64,000 nucleotides of DNA from Flavisphingopyxis sp963800335 (GCA_963800335.1 CAWDAN010000005.1:1-64000), one strand, 5' to 3'. Shown: positions 1 to 8,729, numbered from the stretch's first letter. The notes: a model not told the origin generated them from the sequence alone. Made by a program: numbers and translations.

Positions 1-112
1 GTCTGCGGACCGACCGCTGATGGTACGCCCAATCTCAAATCGAGACTCGTTCCGACAATCTTGACTTGGCGGCAAGCAGCACTCAATCACTCGCTCCCTA
101 GTGATAAGCTTA

Positions 113-679
113 TCAGCAGGCCGTCCGATTAAGACGCGCAAATGCGTCAAGATGCGGATCAAGCGAGATGAAATTCTGAAGCCGCCTCGCGCAAACTCTC
201 GACCGGCATGGGCCCAGAACACGACGTCGACCTGGAAGTCGTCCTCGCGCAGCTGCTCAACGGCGGGCACATAGTCGTTATCGCCCGAGACTATGGTGAA
301 GGTGTCCCCAAAGCTAGCCGACTTATATGCATCGCGCGTCATCGCAGCGACCAGGCCGGTGTCGATCTTTTTCTCCTTATTTGCGACATTGCGGTCGTGC
401 GTTACAACCTCGAAGCCAGCCTTTTTCGCGATTTCCCAGATTACGTCGTTCTGCGGCGGACGCGAGCCAAACAGCATCGCCGAAGGGCGCGCGGTGTCTG
501 CCTTGTTGTTGCCGGCGACGAACTGATAGAGCTTGCCGAAGCTCAAGCGGTAGTCGTTGTCTACGATGCGGTTGATCGAACGCATCCCAAATATCCATTG
601 CCAAGCCCTGACGCACCGCGCTCACGCGCTTGCCCTCGATGAACACGTTGGAATTATCGACGTAAGTCCCGTCAGCCAT
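113..679 (-). pseudogene. NYN/LabA-type ribonuclease-fold protein, frameshifted
   Basis: The reading frame starts at ATG 679 behind a GGAGG ribosome site and encodes a NYN (PIN-like, DUF88/LabA) domain. Characteristic pieces are VDNSN near residue 7, an internal KKIDTGL and SGDNDY, which carry the acidic residues of the metal site in this family. The frame is broken three times: near 583-595, near 199-206 and near 171-175. Each break is repaired by removing one base, after which the protein runs to the stop at 113-115 and would be about 187 residues, a normal size for a single-domain NYN protein. The C-terminal segment ISLDPHLDAFARLNR fits the usual end of the family. Relatives are putative RNases or nucleic-acid binding proteins; the substrate here is unknown. 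The breaks may be sequencing errors, so the gene may be intact in the organism. Confidence 0.7.
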
Positions 680-1000
680 GCTTTTCCTCCAAGTTGGCTA
701 TTTCTCTGCATGAGGAGAGGTAGGGAGTCGACCGGCGATTGGCACAAGCAGGATTAGGCCACCTTCCCGTCACCTTTGTATTCTGCCCCACTATCGGCAG
801 CTTTCGGGAGAGCAGGAAAGGATCGTGTATGGCGACAGTTAGGGCGCAAAGTTGACGTTAAAATGGCGCCGGTGGCAGTTCCGCCCTCCTTCCTCCATCG
901 GCATCCTGCGCGCGCGCACAACGCACGAATCCCTTGCTTTCGTGCCCCCTGCGCCGCCATTCCCCTCGCTGAAACAGCGACGGGGTCGCGGTGGCCTTGG
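680..1000. other. intergenic region without a gene
   Basis: This stretch of 321 bases lies between the start of the NYN gene and the stop of the PepSY membrane protein gene. I see no convincing open reading frame. Its only recognisable content is copy A of an intergenic repeat at 924-990. Bases around 690-860 contain no strong promoter or terminator that I can identify. Confidence 0.5.
924..990. repeat. 67-nt intergenic repeat, copy A (two hairpins)
   Basis: Copy A of a repeat also found at 4436-4502. It contains two small inverted repeats: CACGAA-(9)-TTCGTG and CGCTG-aaa-CAGCG. The distance between the two hairpins is the same in both copies, with a non-conserved spacer of about 14 bases. 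It lies 10 bases beyond the stop codon of the PepSY gene, so on that transcript it would form 3' structure. Confidence 0.7.
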
Positions 1001-2050
1001 CTACGCCTCCGCGCGCCGCTTCTTGCCGGCGAACCAGAAGCTGTAGCTTGCCAGCAGGCCGAGCAGCATCAGGACCAGGCCGCCGAAGGTCAGCGCCAGG
1101 CGCCAGGCCACGCCGCCGACCTTGGCCGCGTGGACCGGATAGTATTTCTCGGTCACTTTCGCCGCAGTGTCGCCCGCGGCCGGGTCGATGCTGGCCAGCG
1201 TCGCGGCGTTGGCGGGGTCGAGATAGACGTAGGAACGGCCGTTGGGCGTCCATTCGAAATCCTGCTTCATCCGGATCGCGACCGCGTCACCCGGATTCTT
1301 CGGCATCATCAGGCGGCGCGGGGCGGAGCCGGGAAAGGCGCGCTGCGCGCTCGCGATCACTGCGGGCCAGTCGGTGTCGCCATCGGGGGCGGCGACGCCG
1401 GTCGGAAGCGCCGCGACGGGGGTGCGCGCGGCCCATGGCGAGAGGAGCGCATCGGACACGCCGGAAAAGATCATCATCGTGCCGGTGAACGCCGTCACCA
1501 GCAGCAACGGCGATGCGACGAGGCCGAGGTCGCGATGCTGGCGGACGATCGCGCTTTTCGTCATGCGGGCGGGCCACAGCCGGAACCTGAAGGTGCGGCG
1601 CGTGCGCCACCACAGGATCAGGCCGGTGATCGTGAACGCCAGGAGGAAAACGCCCAGTACGCCCGTCGCATATTCGCCGGTCTCGCCGAGAAAGAGATGG
1701 TGGTGGAGGTCGAACAGCCACAGTTCGGGCCGGCCCCAGACCGACTGCCAGCTGTCCACGACGGCGCCCGACTGGGTCAGGTAGGCGCCGCCGCCATCGG
1801 CATAGATTGCCTGGTGCAGGCCGATCTCTTCGCCGGCGAAGGTGATCCGGCTGAGCGTGGAATCGCGTTCGAGCGCGGCAGCGACGACGCGGCCGATCGC
1901 GACGGGATCGCCATCGGGCGCGTCGTGCGCGCCGGGCAGGCCGATCCAGCTGCCCTCCCACAGCAGGGCCGTCCCCGACAGCGCGATGACGGCGAGGAAG
2001 AGACCGAGGAACGCGCCGCTCCAGCGGTGCAGGATCGACAGCAACCGCAT
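1001..2050 (-). CDS. PepSY-associated transmembrane protein
   Basis: A 349-residue inner-membrane protein of the PepSY-TM family, which often accompanies siderophore receptors and is linked to iron uptake or ferric reductase-like activity. Four hydrophobic segments are visible: one at the N-terminus after HRWSG, one near residue 135 (GVLGVFLLAF), one near 180 (LLLVTAFTGT) and one at the C-terminus (LTFGGLVLMLLG). Conserved histidines near TM1, TM2 (DLHHHLF) and TM3 (RQHRDLG) are typical. The start at 2050 is preferred over an in-frame ATG 18 bases upstream because it overlaps the receptor stop as TGATG, which indicates translational coupling. It would be co-transcribed with the TonB-dependent receptor and so probably iron-repressed. 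The exact biochemical role of the family is not settled. Confidence 0.85.
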   Translation of the reverse strand: MRLLSILHRWSGAFLGLFLAVIALSGTALLWEGSWIGLPGAHDAPDGDPVAIGRVVAAALERDSTLSRITFAGEEIGLHQAIYADGGGAYLTQSGAVVDSWQSVWGRPELWLFDLHHHLFLGETGEYATGVLGVFLLAFTITGLILWWRTRRTFRFRLWPARMTKSAIVRQHRDLGLVASPLLLVTAFTGTMMIFSGVSDALLSPWAARTPVAALPTGVAAPDGDTDWPAVIASAQRAFPGSAPRRLMMPKNPGDAVAIRMKQDFEWTPNGRSYVYLDPANAATLASIDPAAGDTAAKVTEKYYPVHAAKVGGVAWRLALTFGGLVLMLLGLLASYSFWFAGKKRRAEA

Positions 2051-4182
2051 CAGAAGCTGCCGCGCCAACCGAGCGTGAAGGTGCGGCCGCGACCCGAGAA
2101 GAAGCGGCTGTTGTCGGTGACGCGGACGGTGTCGCTGTCGTAGGTGACATACTGGGCATCGGCGATGTTCTGTATGCCCAGCGAGAATTCACCCACGTCG
2201 CTGCGATAAGACAGGTACGCATCGACGAGCGTATAGCCTTCGAAATCGGTCGCGCTGGCGGCGTCGTTGAATTCGCGCGGCAGGTAGACGCGGGCCTGGG
2301 CGCGTGCGGCGAACGGGCCGGCGGTATAATCGGCGGCGAGGTTGATGCGGTCGGGCGAGATGTTCGCACCGTCGAGATCCTCGTCGACCTGTCCGTCGCC
2401 ATCGCCGTCGGTGTGCCCTTCGAGCGCGGCATAGCCACCGCTCAGCGACAGGCCGGGGAGCGGCGTGCGCCACGCCAGGCTGGCCTCGAAACCCTCGATC
2501 TCGATCGGCTGGCGCTCGACCTCGAAAACGTCGTTGCGCAGCACCAGCAGCGATCCGAAATCGCTCGACGACCAGAAATAGCTCGCCGAGGCGGTGAGCG
2601 CGCCCTTGTCGTATTCGAGCCCCAGTTCGCGATTGTTCGAGACGACGGGTTCGAGCGACAGGAAGTCGTCGATATCGACGCCGGGCTGCGTCACGCCGCG
2701 CAGGATGCGGCCGACATCGGCGATCGTGAAGCCCTCGGCATAGCTGCCATAGGCGCGCAGGCCATCGACCGGTTCGACGATCACGCCCGCGTTCAACAGC
2801 ACGTCCTCGAACGCCGGATTGCCGCCCGACACGGCAACGGGGCCGTAGCTGTAGAGCGTTTCATAGTCGTCGACCGACAGCCGGACGTTTTCATAGCGCA
2901 GGCCGCCCGCCAGCCGGACCTTGCCGCCGGCCAGCGCGAGGTTGCCCTGGACGAAGGGCGCGAGGCTGCGGAAATCGCTCTGCGGGACCCAGATGCGACC
3001 GGTCTGCGCCAACGTCTGCTCGGTGCGGTCGAACAGCGCGTCGAAGCCCGCGGTAACGACGAGCGACTCGAGCCCCGGGACGGCGCGTTCGTAACTGAGC
3101 TTGCCGCCCAGCTTGCGCGACCGGTTGGCCGACTGGTCGAACAACGTGCCGGTCGGGTCGATGCGGGGATCCTGGAAGGTGCCGAAGACGCCGCCGCCGA
3201 AGACATCGTCGGTTCGGCTATAGAAAGCCTGCGCGATCAAGGTGCCGCCACCGAGTGCGCTGTCGGTCAGCGATGCCGACAGCAGGTGCGCGGTGTTGGC
3301 CGGCGGATCGCCGGTGATCGTTCCGCGAATGCTGCTGGCGGGCGTACCCGTCGCGCGATTGCCGGGGACGAGGACGTAATGGCCGTTGCCTTCGAGTTCG
3401 AAGCGGTTGGCGACGATCTCGAACCGGGTGCTGGGCGTAAGGTCGTAGCCGAGGCGCGCGAACACCGACCAGCTGTCGCTATCCTGCACCTCGCCCTGCG
3501 TCCCGTCGACGCCGATCCGGTTGCCGTCGCCGTCGAAGAACGCGCCGCGACGCTCGGCGGTGGCGCCAATGCTGAAATCGAACGCACCGTCGCGATAGCC
3601 GACGAGCGCGCCGATCTTGGCGCCGATCCCTTCGCCCGCGAAATTATCCGATGCAGTGACCTGGGCCAGCGCTCGCGTGGCGACGCCGTCGCGCGCCGGG
3701 GCGCCGACAGTCACCTGGTTGACCACCCCGCCGGTCGCGCCGATGCCCTGGAGCGCGTTCGAGCCGTAGATCACCTCGACCCGATCGATGAAGAACGGGT
3801 CGATCGTATAACCGTCGCGCGAACCGTCGCGCACCGGCGTCGATTGCGGGATGCCGTTGATCGCGTACAGCGGCGAACGTCCGCGCAGGCTCTCGCCAGC
3901 TCCGCTGAGCTTTTCGCGCGTCGGCGAAAACGACGGGAGCAGCGCCGAGACCGCATCGACCGTCGAACCCGAAATCTGCACCTGGCGGGCGAGCGCTTCG
4001 CTGTCGATCACGTCGACCGTCAACGGCAGCGCGCTGGCGGGCAGCTGCGTGCGGGCGGCGGTGACCACGATCCCGGCGTCGGCAGCCACGTTTTCCTCGT
4101 CGGCGTCGGATGCCTGGGCGAGGACCGGCGAAGACATGGCAACAAGGCTGGTAGCGGCCAGCAAGGCGAAACTGCGTATCAT
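2050..4182 (-). CDS. TonB-dependent outer-membrane receptor
   Basis: A 710-residue outer-membrane receptor, probably for a ferric siderophore. It has a signal peptide ending near the ALA-type site at VLAQA (about residue 23), then a TonB-box-like segment GIVVTAARTQ near residue 39, a plug domain (AINGIPQSTPVR, RVEVIYGSNALQG) and a long beta-barrel ending in the terminal phenylalanine expected for barrel assembly. Start ATG 4182 has GGGAG six bases upstream. A Fur-box-like sequence lies 36 bases upstream of the start. The coupled downstream PepSY gene supports an iron role. The plug resembles siderophore receptors, but the ligand cannot be read from the sequence. Energy would come from the TonB-ExbB-ExbD system encoded at 22-25 kb. 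Confidence 0.9.
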   Translation of the reverse strand: MIRSFALLAATSLVAMSSPVLAQASDADEENVAADAGIVVTAARTQLPASALPLTVDVIDSEALARQVQISGSTVDAVSALLPSFSPTREKLSGAGESLRGRSPLYAINGIPQSTPVRDGSRDGYTIDPFFIDRVEVIYGSNALQGIGATGGVVNQVTVGAPARDGVATRALAQVTASDNFAGEGIGAKIGALVGYRDGAFDFSIGATAERRGAFFDGDGNRIGVDGTQGEVQDSDSWSVFARLGYDLTPSTRFEIVANRFELEGNGHYVLVPGNRATGTPASSIRGTITGDPPANTAHLLSASLTDSALGGGTLIAQAFYSRTDDVFGGGVFGTFQDPRIDPTGTLFDQSANRSRKLGGKLSYERAVPGLESLVVTAGFDALFDRTEQTLAQTGRIWVPQSDFRSLAPFVQGNLALAGGKVRLAGGLRYENVRLSVDDYETLYSYGPVAVSGGNPAFEDVLLNAGVIVEPVDGLRAYGSYAEGFTIADVGRILRGVTQPGVDIDDFLSLEPVVSNNRELGLEYDKGALTASASYFWSSSDFGSLLVLRNDVFEVERQPIEIEGFEASLAWRTPLPGLSLSGGYAALEGHTDGDGDGQVDEDLDGANISPDRINLAADYTAGPFAARAQARVYLPREFNDAASATDFEGYTLVDAYLSYRSDVGEFSLGIQNIADAQYVTYDSDTVRVTDNSRFFSGRGRTFTLGWRGSF

Positions 4183-4217
4183 TAAAGGCTCCCTGATTTC
4201 GGTCAGCGGGCCCTAGC

Positions 4218-4236
4218 GCTAATGATAATCGTTCGC
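4218..4236. promoter_or_regulatory. Fur-box-like operator
   Basis: The 19 bases starting gctAATGATAATCgTT match the classical Fur consensus GATAATGATAATCATTATC at 15 of 19 positions. The site lies 36 bases upstream of the TonB-dependent receptor start, a usual position for iron-dependent repression of a receptor operon. Alphaproteobacteria may use Fur or other iron regulators, so the identity of the binding protein is inferred. Confidence 0.6.
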
Positions 4237-4435
4237 AAGATTATCTTTCCACTTTCTGGATGCAGCCTCAACTGGCCGCAATCCAGCCTGACAACAGCCA
4301 CAGGTCCTGACTCGCCGGGCGCTGGTGATCGCAACGGGGCGCAGGCCCACACCGGCGGTTGGCTCGCAAGACAGCCGCGAATCGCCCGGCACCCCCTTCC
4401 CCGATCCCCGTCCCCCTGCTAGAGCGCGGGCAACT

Positions 4436-4502
4436 CACGAATCCCTTGCTTTCGTGCCGGATGGGTCGCCCTTCCCCTCGCTGAAACAGCGGCCGGGTCG
4501 CG
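4436..4502. repeat. 67-nt intergenic repeat, copy B (two hairpins)
   Basis: Copy B matches copy A (924-990) without gaps. The blocks CACGAATCCCTTGCTTTCGT and TTCCCCTCGCTGAAACAGCG are identical in the two copies and the linker differs. It ends 47 bases before the aconitase start codon, so it may lie in the 5' untranslated region of that mRNA. Confidence 0.7.
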
Positions 4503-4549
4503 TTGCCGATGCCACCGCGTGCGACGGCCCAGAAAGACAGGTGGCCCCC

Positions 4550-7312
4550 ATGACCGACTCCCTCAACACCCGCGACACCCTCACCGTCGGCGGCGCAAGC
4601 TACGGCTATTACAGCTTCGCCAAGGCCGCCGCCGCTCTGGGCGGAAACGCACAGGCAAATATCGACCGCCTGCCCTTCTCGATGAAGGTGCTGCTCGAGA
4701 ACATGCTGCGCTTCGAGGACGGCGGCGCGACGGTTTCGACCGAAGACGCCGCCGCTGTCGTCGGCTGGGCCGCCGATCCCAAATCGACCAAGGAGATCCA
4801 GTATCGCCCCGCGCGCGTGCTGATGCAGGATTTCACCGGCGTACCGTGCGTCGTCGATCTCGCCGCGATGCGCGATGCGATCACCGCGCTCGGCGGCGAC
4901 CCGGCCAAGATCAACCCGCAGGTCCCCGTTCACCTCGTCATCGACCATTCGGTCATGGTCGACGAATTCGGCACGCCAAAGGCATTCGAAGACAACGTCA
5001 TCCGCGAATACGAACGCAACATCGAACGCTACGAATTCCTCAAATGGGGATCGAAAGCGCTCGACGATTTCGCCGTCGTTCCCCCGGGCACCGGCATCTG
5101 CCACCAGGTCAATCTCGAGCATGTCGCGCAGTCGGTCTGGACCGGCAAGGACAGCGCGGGCGCGGCGATCGCCTATCCCGACACCTGCGTCGGCACCGAC
5201 AGCCACACGACGATGGTCAACGGGCTGGGCGTGCTCGGCTGGGGCGTCGGCGGGATCGAGGCCGAGGCGGCGATGCTCGGCCAGCCGGTATCGATGCTGA
5301 TCCCCGAAGTCGTCGGTTTCCGCCTGACCGGCGCGATGGCCGAAGGCATCACCGCGACCGACCTCGTGCTGACCGTCACGCAGATGCTGCGCGCGCACGG
5401 CGTCGTCGGCCGCTTCGTCGAATTCCACGGCCCCGGGCTCGACGTCCTCAGCCTCGCCGATCGCGCGACGATTTCGAACATGGCGCCCGAATACGGCGCG
5501 ACCTGCGGATTCTTCCCCGTCGATGCCAAGACGATCGAGTATATGCGCCTGACCGGGCGCTCCGAAGAGCAGATCGCACTGGTCGAGGCCTATTGCCGCG
5601 CGCAGGGCATGTGGCGCGAAGCCGGCGAGGACCGCGACTTCGTCTTCACCGACAGCCTCGAGCTCGACATGACCGACGTCGTCCCCAGCCTCGCCGGACC
5701 CAAGCGGCCGCAGGACAAGGTCGCGCTGACCGGCGTCGATGACCTGTTCAACCGCGATCTCGCCAGCGTCTACAACCGCGAGAAGGCGGTCCGCGTCCCC
5801 GTCGAAGCGGGCGCGGCGGCCGATGGCGCCAACAGCGGTGCCGATCCCTATGGCGCATCGACGCACGACCGCGTCGCGCCCGCCGGACAGGAAGGCACGA
5901 TCGGCGACGGCGACGTCGTCATCGCCGCGATCACCAGCTGCACCAACACCTCGAACCCCACCGTGCTGATCGCCGCCGGCCTCGTCGCTCAGAAAGCCAA
6001 CGCGCTCGGCCTCACCTGCAAGCCGTGGGTCAAGACGAGCCTCGCGCCGGGATCGCAGGTCGTCACCGATTATCTCGACAAGGCGGGATTGTCCGACGAG
6101 CTCGACACGCTTGGCTTCAATCTCGTCGGCTATGGCTGCACGACGTGCATCGGCAATTCGGGGCCGCTCGCGCCGCCGCTCAGCAAGGCGATCAACGACA
6201 ACAACCTCGTCGTCGCATCGGTCCTGTCGGGCAACCGCAATTTCGAAGGCCGCGTTTCACAGGACGTGCGCGCGAACTTCCTCGCCTCGCCGCCGCTCGT
6301 CGTCGCCTATGCGCTCAAGGGTTCGGTCACGACCGACATGGTCTCGACCCCGCTTGGCCAGGACCGCGACGGCAACGACGTCTTCCTTGCCGACATCTGG
6401 CCGACCAATGCCGAGGTCCGCGCCAAGGTCGACGCCTTCGTCAACCGCGACATGTACATGGCGCGCTACGCAGAGGTGTATTCGGGCGACGACAAGTGGC
6501 GCGCGATCGACGTTGCCGGCTCAGCCACTTACGCCTGGCGCGCAGGCTCGACCTATATCGCCAACCCGCCCTATTTCGACGGCATGGAGATGACCCCAGC
6601 GCCCGTCGGCGACATCCGCGATGCCAAGTGCCTCGCGCTGCTCGGCAATTCGATCACCACCGACCACATCTCGCCCGCCGGCGCGATCAAGGTCGACAGC
6701 CCTGCGGGCCGCTACCTGATGGAGCACCAGGTCGCGCGAACCGACTTCAACAGCTACGGCAGCCGCCGCGGCAACCACGAGGTCATGATGCGCGGCACCT
6801 TTGCCAACATCCGCATCAAGAACGAAATGGTCCCCGGCGTCGAAGGCGGCATGACCAAATACGACGGCGAGACGATGGCGATCTATGACGCCGCGATGAA
6901 GCACAAGGCCGACGGCACGCCGCTCGTGGTCGTCGCGGGCAAGGAATACGGCACCGGCTCAAGCCGCGACTGGGCCGCCAAGGGCACGATCCTGCTCGGC
7001 GTTCGCGCAGTCGTCGCCGAAAGCTTCGAGCGCATCCACCGGTCGAACCTTGTCGGCATGGGCGTGCTGCCGTTGCAGTTCGCCGAAGGCGTGACGCGCA
7101 CGACGCTCGGCCTGACCGGCGACGAGAGCTTCACGATCGAAGGCGTCGCCGATCTGAAGCCGCGCCAGACGCTCAGCGTACGCCTGACCCGCGCCGACGG
7201 CACGAGCGAAGTGTTCGAGACGCTGTGCCGGATCGATACCGCCAACGAGCTCGAATATTACTATAATGGCGGCATCCTGCAGTACGTGCTGAGGAACCTC
7301 GCGGCACAGTGA
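4550..7312 (+). CDS. acnA: aconitate hydratase
   Basis: A 920-residue aconitase of the AcnA/IRP type that converts citrate to isocitrate in the TCA cycle in the cytoplasm. The three ligands of the [4Fe-4S] cluster are visible: Cys464 in ITSCTNTSNP, and Cys530 and Cys533 in GYGCTTCIGN. Other family signatures are VIDHSVMVDEF, GNSITTDHISPAG and GSSRDWAAKG near the C-terminus. I place the start at ATG 4550 because the protein MTDSLNTRDTL fits the family N-terminus; an upstream in-frame extension to 4325 crosses an intergenic repeat and is not credible. The gene stands alone between the receptor operon and tRNA-Val. Length is slightly above the 891 residues of the E. coli enzyme. The identification is secure. 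Confidence 0.97.
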   Translation: MTDSLNTRDTLTVGGASYGYYSFAKAAAALGGNAQANIDRLPFSMKVLLENMLRFEDGGATVSTEDAAAVVGWAADPKSTKEIQYRPARVLMQDFTGVPCVVDLAAMRDAITALGGDPAKINPQVPVHLVIDHSVMVDEFGTPKAFEDNVIREYERNIERYEFLKWGSKALDDFAVVPPGTGICHQVNLEHVAQSVWTGKDSAGAAIAYPDTCVGTDSHTTMVNGLGVLGWGVGGIEAEAAMLGQPVSMLIPEVVGFRLTGAMAEGITATDLVLTVTQMLRAHGVVGRFVEFHGPGLDVLSLADRATISNMAPEYGATCGFFPVDAKTIEYMRLTGRSEEQIALVEAYCRAQGMWREAGEDRDFVFTDSLELDMTDVVPSLAGPKRPQDKVALTGVDDLFNRDLASVYNREKAVRVPVEAGAAADGANSGADPYGASTHDRVAPAGQEGTIGDGDVVIAAITSCTNTSNPTVLIAAGLVAQKANALGLTCKPWVKTSLAPGSQVVTDYLDKAGLSDELDTLGFNLVGYGCTTCIGNSGPLAPPLSKAINDNNLVVASVLSGNRNFEGRVSQDVRANFLASPPLVVAYALKGSVTTDMVSTPLGQDRDGNDVFLADIWPTNAEVRAKVDAFVNRDMYMARYAEVYSGDDKWRAIDVAGSATYAWRAGSTYIANPPYFDGMEMTPAPVGDIRDAKCLALLGNSITTDHISPAGAIKVDSPAGRYLMEHQVARTDFNSYGSRRGNHEVMMRGTFANIRIKNEMVPGVEGGMTKYDGETMAIYDAAMKHKADGTPLVVVAGKEYGTGSSRDWAAKGTILLGVRAVVAESFERIHRSNLVGMGVLPLQFAEGVTRTTLGLTGDESFTIEGVADLKPRQTLSVRLTRADGTSEVFETLCRIDTANELEYYYNGGILQYVLRNLAAQ

Positions 7313-7320
7313 TGCGATGA

Positions 7321-7349
7321 GCGGGGAGCAGCGCCTGGCGCGTCCCCGC
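7321..7349 (+). terminator. possible stem-loop after aconitase gene
   Basis: An inverted repeat GCGGGGA-(15)-TCCCCGC begins 9 bases after the aconitase stop codon. It lacks a following T run, so it may work as a transcript-end structure rather than as a classical intrinsic terminator. Confidence 0.35.
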
Positions 7350-7353
7350 GATT

Positions 7354-7454
7354 CGCTGCGGGACCATCTAAATTCATTGCCCCGGAATGTTGCTGGCCCT
7401 CCGCTTCGCTGCGGGACCATCTCAATTCATTCCCCCGGAATGAATTTAGATGGT
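7354..7454. repeat. tandem 36-nt repeat and long hairpin abutting tRNA-Val
   Basis: Two copies of a 36-base unit lie at 7354-7389 and 7407-7442, 53 bases apart, with 34 of 36 bases identical by eye. The second copy runs into a near-perfect hairpin at 7416-7454: an 18-base arm ACCATCTCAATTCATTCC, a 3-base loop and an 18-base return arm, with one mismatch. The hairpin covers the encoded CCA end of tRNA-Val. Its position just past the tRNA suggests a terminator, a processing signal or a REP-like element. Confidence 0.7.
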
Positions 7455-7526
7455 GGGCGCTGACGGGCTCGAACCGCCGACCCTCTCGGTGTAAACGAGA
7501 TGCTCTACCAACTGAGCTAAGCGCCC
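7451..7526 (-). tRNA. tRNA-Val (UAC)
   Basis: Read on the minus strand, the 76 bases fold as a cloverleaf with a GGGCGCT/AGCGCCC acceptor stem, a D arm TTAGCTCAGTTGGTAGAGC, an anticodon loop TTTACAC with anticodon TAC, and a T arm GGCGGTTCGAGCCCGTC. The CCA end is encoded. The 3' end overlaps the repeat hairpin described above. Confidence 0.97.
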
Positions 7527-7573
7527 CTATGGGGAAGCGCCGATTAGCCGTGCCGGCGCGCTCCGCGCAAGGC

Positions 7574-8590
7574 TTACGCGGGCAGCAGCGATCCGATCGC
7601 CAGCATGTCCGCGAAATAGGCATGCATCGCCTGCGCGGTTTCGTCGCTCAGCGCGATGAACACGCGCCGCCCGTCGCTCGGGTCGCTGCGCCGTTCGAAC
7701 AGGCCCGCCTCGGTCATCGTCCTGATCCAGCGCAGCGCGGTCGTCGCCGGTACCGCCGATGCGATGCACAGGCTCGACACCGAAACCGGCCGCCGGTCGA
7801 TCCGCGCGACCATCAGGTCGAGCAGCATGTCCCAAGCGGGATCGCCGAACAGGTCGCTGGGGAAATGCTTGTCGCGCAGGCGGCGCATGCGGATCATCTT
7901 GCGGATATCGAGCGAGGTGACCCCCGCCCGCCGCTGACCATCGAGCGAATTGAGGCGGGGCTGACAGCCGTAGCCGCGCGAAGGGTCGGCGACGGTGCCC
8001 GTCGTGAACGCGCATCCGTTGACCGATCCATCGACCGGTTGCGCAGCGCGGCCTCCAGCCATCCGGTCGGCCGCCGCGTCAGTCAGGTTGGCGAGCGCAT
8101 GGGCGATCCGGCCAACTTCGTCGCGCAGACGCGCCAGTTCGCTTTCCTGCGCCTCGCCTCCACTATCGAACGCCGCCGAGGCCAACCCGGTCGACGCGGC
8201 CTGCAGTGCCAGTACGCGTTCAAGTGCAGTCGGATCGGCGAGGATCGGGCAGCGGCTGTCGCCGAACGCGCCCCACGCCCAGTCGAGCGCGGCGGCATCG
8301 ACCGCCTCGATCACGAAGGCGGTCGCGGGGTGGCTGGCGATCGCTGCGCGCAGCGCCAGCGTCCAGCGGTGCGAAGGCGCTTGCGTCACGCCGATCCATA
8401 CCAGAGCGCTTTCGAGCACGGCGACGGGCGGCGGAGTCGCGTCGATCGCTACCGTTCGCACAAGGCGGAACGTGTCGGGCAGCGATTGGTCGAGCCGCGG
8501 CAGGAAGGCGGGGTCGGCGATAACGATCACCCCGATCTCGTCGCATTGCGGAAAATTCCGTTGGTCCATGTCGAATGCCGGCGCGCCCAT
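7574..8590 (-). CDS. winged-helix regulator with N-terminal receiver-like domain
   Basis: A 338-residue protein. The N-terminal 130 residues (IGVIVIADPAFL onwards) look like an alpha/beta domain resembling a degenerate receiver. A central part near residues 140-180 is likely helical or coiled. The C-terminal 110 residues form a MarR-type winged helix (DLMVARIDRRPVSVSSLC, then ALRWIRTMTEAGLFERR and a wing DPSDGRRVFIALS). I chose start ATG 8590 because GGAGG lies 5 bases upstream; an in-frame start 36 bases earlier lacks this. The target genes are unknown. A perfect inverted repeat about 120 bases upstream (8709-8729) is a candidate operator for autoregulation. Confidence 0.7.
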   Translation of the reverse strand: MGAPAFDMDQRNFPQCDEIGVIVIADPAFLPRLDQSLPDTFRLVRTVAIDATPPPVAVLESALVWIGVTQAPSHRWTLALRAAIASHPATAFVIEAVDAAALDWAWGAFGDSRCPILADPTALERVLALQAASTGLASAAFDSGGEAQESELARLRDEVGRIAHALANLTDAAADRMAGGRAAQPVDGSVNGCAFTTGTVADPSRGYGCQPRLNSLDGQRRAGVTSLDIRKMIRMRRLRDKHFPSDLFGDPAWDMLLDLMVARIDRRPVSVSSLCIASAVPATTALRWIRTMTEAGLFERRSDPSDGRRVFIALSDETAQAMHAYFADMLAIGSLLPA

Positions 8591-8708
8591 TACATCCTCC
8601 GTGTGTTTCGATCTTACGTGTCGCAAACCACCGTTTCGGCGCCAGCCTGCTCATGACAAGCTCGACTATGGCCGCTTCGGACCGCCGCAGACGACGCAAA
8701 AGAGCCGC

Positions 8709-8729
8709 AACGAACAGATATCGTTCGTT
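8709..8729. promoter_or_regulatory. perfect inverted repeat upstream of winged-helix regulator
   Basis: AACGAAC-agatatc-GTTCGTT is a perfect 7-base inverted repeat with a 7-base spacer, in the gap between the regulator start (8590) and the EVE gene stop (8802). The length and symmetry suit a dimeric winged-helix protein. Nothing else in the gap explains it. Confidence 0.4.

Larger units (their letters stand above)
4183..4549. other. divergent intergenic region: Fur box and repeat copy B
   Basis: These 367 bases separate the divergently transcribed receptor and aconitase genes. They hold a Fur-box-like site at 4218-4236 on the receptor side and repeat copy B at 4436-4502 on the aconitase side. 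A reading frame continuous with aconitase extends upstream through this region, but it runs through the repeat hairpins and shows no family conservation, so I do not call it coding. Confidence 0.55.

Noticed and set aside
776..4185. Long plus-strand reading frames (776-2143 and 2413-4185)
   Set aside because: They are antisense shadows of the PepSY and TonB-receptor genes, caused by high GC; composition is arginine/alanine-rich and no domain is recognisable.
4325..4549. In-frame extension of aconitase to 4325
   Set aside because: It runs through the double-hairpin repeat, adds no conserved sequence, and the family N-terminus begins at ATG 4550.
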